64,000 nucleotides of DNA, from positions 1 through 64,000 of the forward strand of contig CAZUXY010000011.1 of the NCBI GenBank assembly GCA_964624235.1. The letters run 5' to 3'. The translations under genes were made by a program, and so were the position numbers. The DNA comes from CAZUXY01 sp964624235. Its GTDB lineage: Bacteria; Spirochaetota; UBA4802; UBA5368. This document shows positions 61,413-64,000 of the stretch, in pieces. The notes below the pieces were generated by a model. That model made no database searches, was not told the DNA's origin, and saw only the letters and a list, made by a program, of their open reading frames with translations. The first letter of the stretch is position 1, and each line of letters starts with the position of its first letter.

Positions 61413-63542
61413 ATGGATTTTGCCGGTATGTACAACATGCCCGCCACCGATGTAGCTCGTCAGATGTATTTCAATGTGGGCGGGTCTCATGGATTCATGC
61501 GCTGGGGCATTTATATTTTCATGTTCGCCGCATTTATTTATCTGGGCGTCTCTCTCTATAAAAGGATAAAGATCTGGAGGCAGGGTGTAGGTGAACTCAG
61601 GACCGATTATCATGAAAAAAGGATCTGGGCTTTCATTAAATATGTAATGTTTCAGGCGAAGATACTGCGCGAATCTTATGCGGGTATCCTGCATGTGAGT
61701 TTCTTCTGGGGATTTGTCGGACTTTTTATCGTTACCCTGATCATCGTCGTTCAGGAAGACTTTACCGAGCTGTTCTTCCACACCAAGTTCATTTACGGAA
61801 ACTTTTACCTGTTATGGTCGCTGGCAGGCGACCTGTTCGGAGTTGTGGTGCTGATAGGTCTCGCGATGGCCTTTTACCGCAGGTATAAGGTCAAGCCGAG
61901 CAGGCTGGATACAAAACCCATCGACACCTTCGCGCTGGGTATAATTACTTTTATTATTATCACGGGTTTCTTGAACGAGTCGATGCGCATCGCGATCACC
62001 GATTTCCCGAAATTTGAAATATGGTCGCCTTTCGGCTACGCCCTGGCGCACCTTTTCGGGTGGATCGGGAAGGGCACCCTCGAAACCGCCCATTATGTAA
62101 ACTGGTGGCTGCACATGGTCGCGGCTTTCAGTTTTGTAGGGCTGGTCGGGTCAGACAAGCTGGGCCATATCGCGACAACCATGCTGAACGTTTATTTTCA
62201 GAACCTCGACAACGAGAGCAAAAAAACGAAGTATGCCATGAAGGTCATACCTCCTTCGGAATTCGAAACGGCAGAAACTTTCGGAGTCGGTCTGGTAGAA
62301 AACTTCACCTGGAAACAGCTTATGGACGGCGATGCCTGTACGCGGTGCGGCCGCTGTCAGGACAACTGTCCCGCGTATCTTACCGAAAAGCCGCTCTCGC
62401 CGAAGAAGATCATCAATGACGTCAAGGCGGCAATGGATGACCGCATACCCAAAATCATGGAGGTCAGGAAAGCCGGGGGAGATCTTTCGACGGTAGTATC
62501 CGGGGCCCTGATCGGGGATTACGTTGCCACCGATGAGATATGGGCCTGCACCAACTGCGCCGCCTGTCTGGAGAACTGCCCGGTGCAGATAGAGCATGTC
62601 AATAAAATCAATGATATGCGCAGATACAAGGTCCTCATGGAAGGGGAAATGGCCACCGAACTCCAGACCACTTTCGGAAACATGGAAAACAATTCCAATC
62701 CCTACGGATTTGCTTTCGCCGCCCGTGCCGACTGGCTGCCGGCGGATCTGGGGGTGAAGCTGATATCTGAAGATCCCGCGGTGGATTTCCTCTATTATGT
62801 GGGTTGCGCGGCTTCCTATGACAAGCGCAATCAGAAAGTGGCCATTGCGCTGCTTAAGATATTGAATAAAGCGGGTTACAAGGTGGGAATCCTGGGAGCC
62901 GAGGAGGCCTGCTGCGGAGATTCCGCGATGAGGGCGGGGAACGAATATCTGTTCCATGCCCTTGCCACACAGAACCTTGAAACTTTTAAAACCTACGGTG
63001 TGAAAAAAATAATCACCACCTGTCCTCACGGATACAACGTTATCAAGAAGGAATATCCCAAGTTCGCCAGGGTCGGTGTTGATTCGAGCGGCCAGCCGCT
63101 GGAATGCAATTACGAGGTGTATCACCACACCGAGATTATTATGGACCTCATACGGCGCGGGCAGGTAAAGCTGACAGAAGGCCTTAATGAAAAAATAACC
63201 TATCATGATTCATGTTTTCTCGGCAGGTACAATGAAATATATGATCAACCCAGGAACATTTTGAAAGCAATACCCGGTACCCAGTTTGTGGAAATGAGCA
63301 GAAACCACGGGAAAAGTTTCTGTTGCGGGGCCGGTGGTGCAAGGATGTGGATTGAAGAACACCTGGGCACCAGAATAAACCAGTTCAGGACCAAAGACGC
63401 GCATGCCACCGGTGCGACCAGGATCGGAACCGCCTGCCCGTTCTGCCTGACCATGCTTTCCGATGGCGCCAATGAGCTGAACATAGAAAACCTGACCACT
63501 TTTGACATTGCCGAGTATGTGTATAATGCAATGGAAAAGTAA
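61413..63542 (+). CDS. NarI/HdrD-type membrane Fe-S oxidoreductase (possible ETF:quinone oxidoreductase)
   Basis: The 709-residue protein joins a nitrate-reductase-gamma-like membrane domain (about residues 20-270, five helices, MLHISFFW-like GILHVSFFWGFVGLF and HMVAAFSFVG) to a double ferredoxin (CTRCGRCQDNCP from C309, CTNCAACLENCP from C379) and two CCG domains (YYVGCAASYD, EEACCGDSAMR, YHDSCFLGRYN, KSFCCGAGG). The same layout occurs in heterodisulfide-reductase-like quinone oxidoreductases linked to electron-transfer flavoprotein. ETF genes are not here; hbd, 5 kb away, is compatible with acyl-CoA metabolism. GGAGG precedes the ATG. Confidence 0.88.
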   Translation: MDFAGMYNMPATDVARQMYFNVGGSHGFMRWGIYIFMFAAFIYLGVSLYKRIKIWRQGVGELRTDYHEKRIWAFIKYVMFQAKILRESYAGILHVSFFWGFVGLFIVTLIIVVQEDFTELFFHTKFIYGNFYLLWSLAGDLFGVVVLIGLAMAFYRRYKVKPSRLDTKPIDTFALGIITFIIITGFLNESMRIAITDFPKFEIWSPFGYALAHLFGWIGKGTLETAHYVNWWLHMVAAFSFVGLVGSDKLGHIATTMLNVYFQNLDNESKKTKYAMKVIPPSEFETAETFGVGLVENFTWKQLMDGDACTRCGRCQDNCPAYLTEKPLSPKKIINDVKAAMDDRIPKIMEVRKAGGDLSTVVSGALIGDYVATDEIWACTNCAACLENCPVQIEHVNKINDMRRYKVLMEGEMATELQTTFGNMENNSNPYGFAFAARADWLPADLGVKLISEDPAVDFLYYVGCAASYDKRNQKVAIALLKILNKAGYKVGILGAEEACCGDSAMRAGNEYLFHALATQNLETFKTYGVKKIITTCPHGYNVIKKEYPKFARVGVDSSGQPLECNYEVYHHTEIIMDLIRRGQVKLTEGLNEKITYHDSCFLGRYNEIYDQPRNILKAIPGTQFVEMSRNHGKSFCCGAGGARMWIEEHLGTRINQFRTKDAHATGATRIGTACPFCLTMLSDGANELNIENLTTFDIAEYVYNAMEK

Positions 63543-63558
63543 TTATCTGTGAAAGATA

Positions 63559-63601
63559 TATTCCCCTCCACACCGGGGCCCATGACCGGCGGGGGCGGGG
63601 A
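63559..63601 (+). other. GC-rich hairpin region before hppA
   Basis: The 119-base gap after the oxidoreductase has a CCCC(T)CC ... GGCGGGGG block able to fold, without a following T-run. It may be a terminator of the upstream gene; support is modest. Confidence 0.3.
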
Positions 63602-63660
63602 TAGTGTCTTATGTATATATATACCATATAAAAATTTATTGTGTAAGGAGTGGTTGATTA

Positions 63661-64000
63661 TGGCTAATCCTCTGTTTTATATTGCCCCGATCGGGTCAAT
63701 AATTGCCCTCATTTTCGCGTGGGTCATGTACAGGCTGATGATGGGTGCGGAAAAGGGTAATCAGACGATGGAAGAGATAGCAGGCTATGTCAGGGAAGGT
63801 GCGTATGCATATCTCAAACGCCAGTACAAGGTGGTTACGATCGTCTTTGCCATTCTTTCGGCCCTTTTCATCGTGCTTGCGTTTCTCGGGATTCAGAACC
63901 CTTTCGTCCCTGTAGCCTTTCTTACCGGCGGATTTTTTTCGGGTCTATGCGGTTTCCTGGGAATGAAAACGGCAACCTCTGCTTCTTCCAGAACCGCGCA
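63661..64000 (+). CDS. hppA: Membrane ion-pumping pyrophosphatase HppA (5' part)
   Basis: The first 113 residues are present. Two membrane helices are separated by MMGAEKGNQTMEEIAGYVREGA, the conserved segment after helix 1, then AYLKRQYKVV, and the window ends in helix 3-4 with GFLGMKTATSAS. The enzyme hydrolyses PPi to pump Na+ or H+ out; the K+-dependence residue is outside the window. AAGGAG precedes the ATG by 9 bases. PPDK at 15974 would produce PPi that this pump can use. Confidence 0.94.

Noticed and set aside
62151..63206. Minus-strand frame of 351 residues
   Set aside because: Antisense to the ferredoxin and CCG motifs of the oxidoreductase, which explain the region.
1..64000. tRNA, rRNA and CRISPR arrays
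   Set aside because: No tRNA arm pattern (GGTTCGA-type loop with matching acceptor), no rRNA segment and no regularly spaced repeats were found on reading both strands; a tRNAscan or CRISPR search would settle this.

Overview
The window is one contiguous bacterial chromosome segment of about 50% GC. The only break is a 10-N assembly gap at 46192-46201. It reads as a diderm, probably anaerobic bacterium. Evidence for two membranes is the DsbD, several lipobox lipoproteins and a predicted outer-membrane barrel. Evidence for anaerobic energy metabolism is Nfn transhydrogenase, pyruvate phosphate dikinase, an ion-pumping pyrophosphatase and a NarI/HdrD-type oxidoreductase. The lipoprotein content, the stand-alone DbpA-domain protein and the MetX-MetW pair fit Spirochaetota. 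That placement is inference; no 16S or other decisive marker is present.

Layout. 1-5.4 kb: end of nfnA, then nfnB, small membrane genes, a sugar/cation symporter with a HEAT-repeat protein, and YjbQ. 5.4-7.2 kb: an accessory patch with a toxin-antitoxin pair and an AT-rich HEPN-like gene. 7.2-14.1 kb: a lipoprotein, a MoxR/CoxE/OppF cluster, an unknown protein and a lipoprotein-type DsbD. 14.4-26.7 kb: YkgJ, rhomboid, PPDK with a histone-H1-like tail, TPR and M23 envelope proteins, a CsgG-like lipoprotein and barrel pair, a glycosyltransferase with an orphan winged-helix regulator, and a DbpA-domain protein. 27.6-32.5 kb: the conserved rpmH-rnpA-yidD-yidC-jag-mnmE block. 32.5-41.8 kb: an envelope cluster of two TPR proteins and two giant paralogous TPR-DUF3857-transglutaminase proteins, the second without its catalytic cysteine. 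41.8-43.7 kb: a plant-type glucuronokinase followed by a UTP-sugar-1-phosphate uridylyltransferase. 43.7-50.5 kb: NikR, a LysM/M23 protein, a 111-bp MITE-like element, a gap-split kinase, radical SAM, LysS and a DedA/YqaA protein. 50.8-56.2 kb: an alpha/beta hydrolase, a cupin/cysteine desulfidase/M20 operon and 3-hydroxyacyl-CoA dehydrogenase. 56.3-61.1 kb, minus strand: a metX-metW-uvrB-nadC operon behind a SAM-I riboswitch with terminator and antiterminator. 61.4-64 kb: the NarI/HdrD protein and the start of hppA.

Most genes sit in short operons with 4- to 60-base overlaps. The regulatory DNA readable directly is the SAM-I riboswitch, the toxin-antitoxin operator repeats, nested palindromes upstream of nikR and several sigma70-like promoters. 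The best candidates for new biology are the paired transglutaminase-like giants with their TPR lipoprotein partners, the bacterial glucuronokinase/uridylyltransferase pair, the lysine-rich tail on PPDK, and the inclusion of uvrB and nadC in a SAM-sensing operon.
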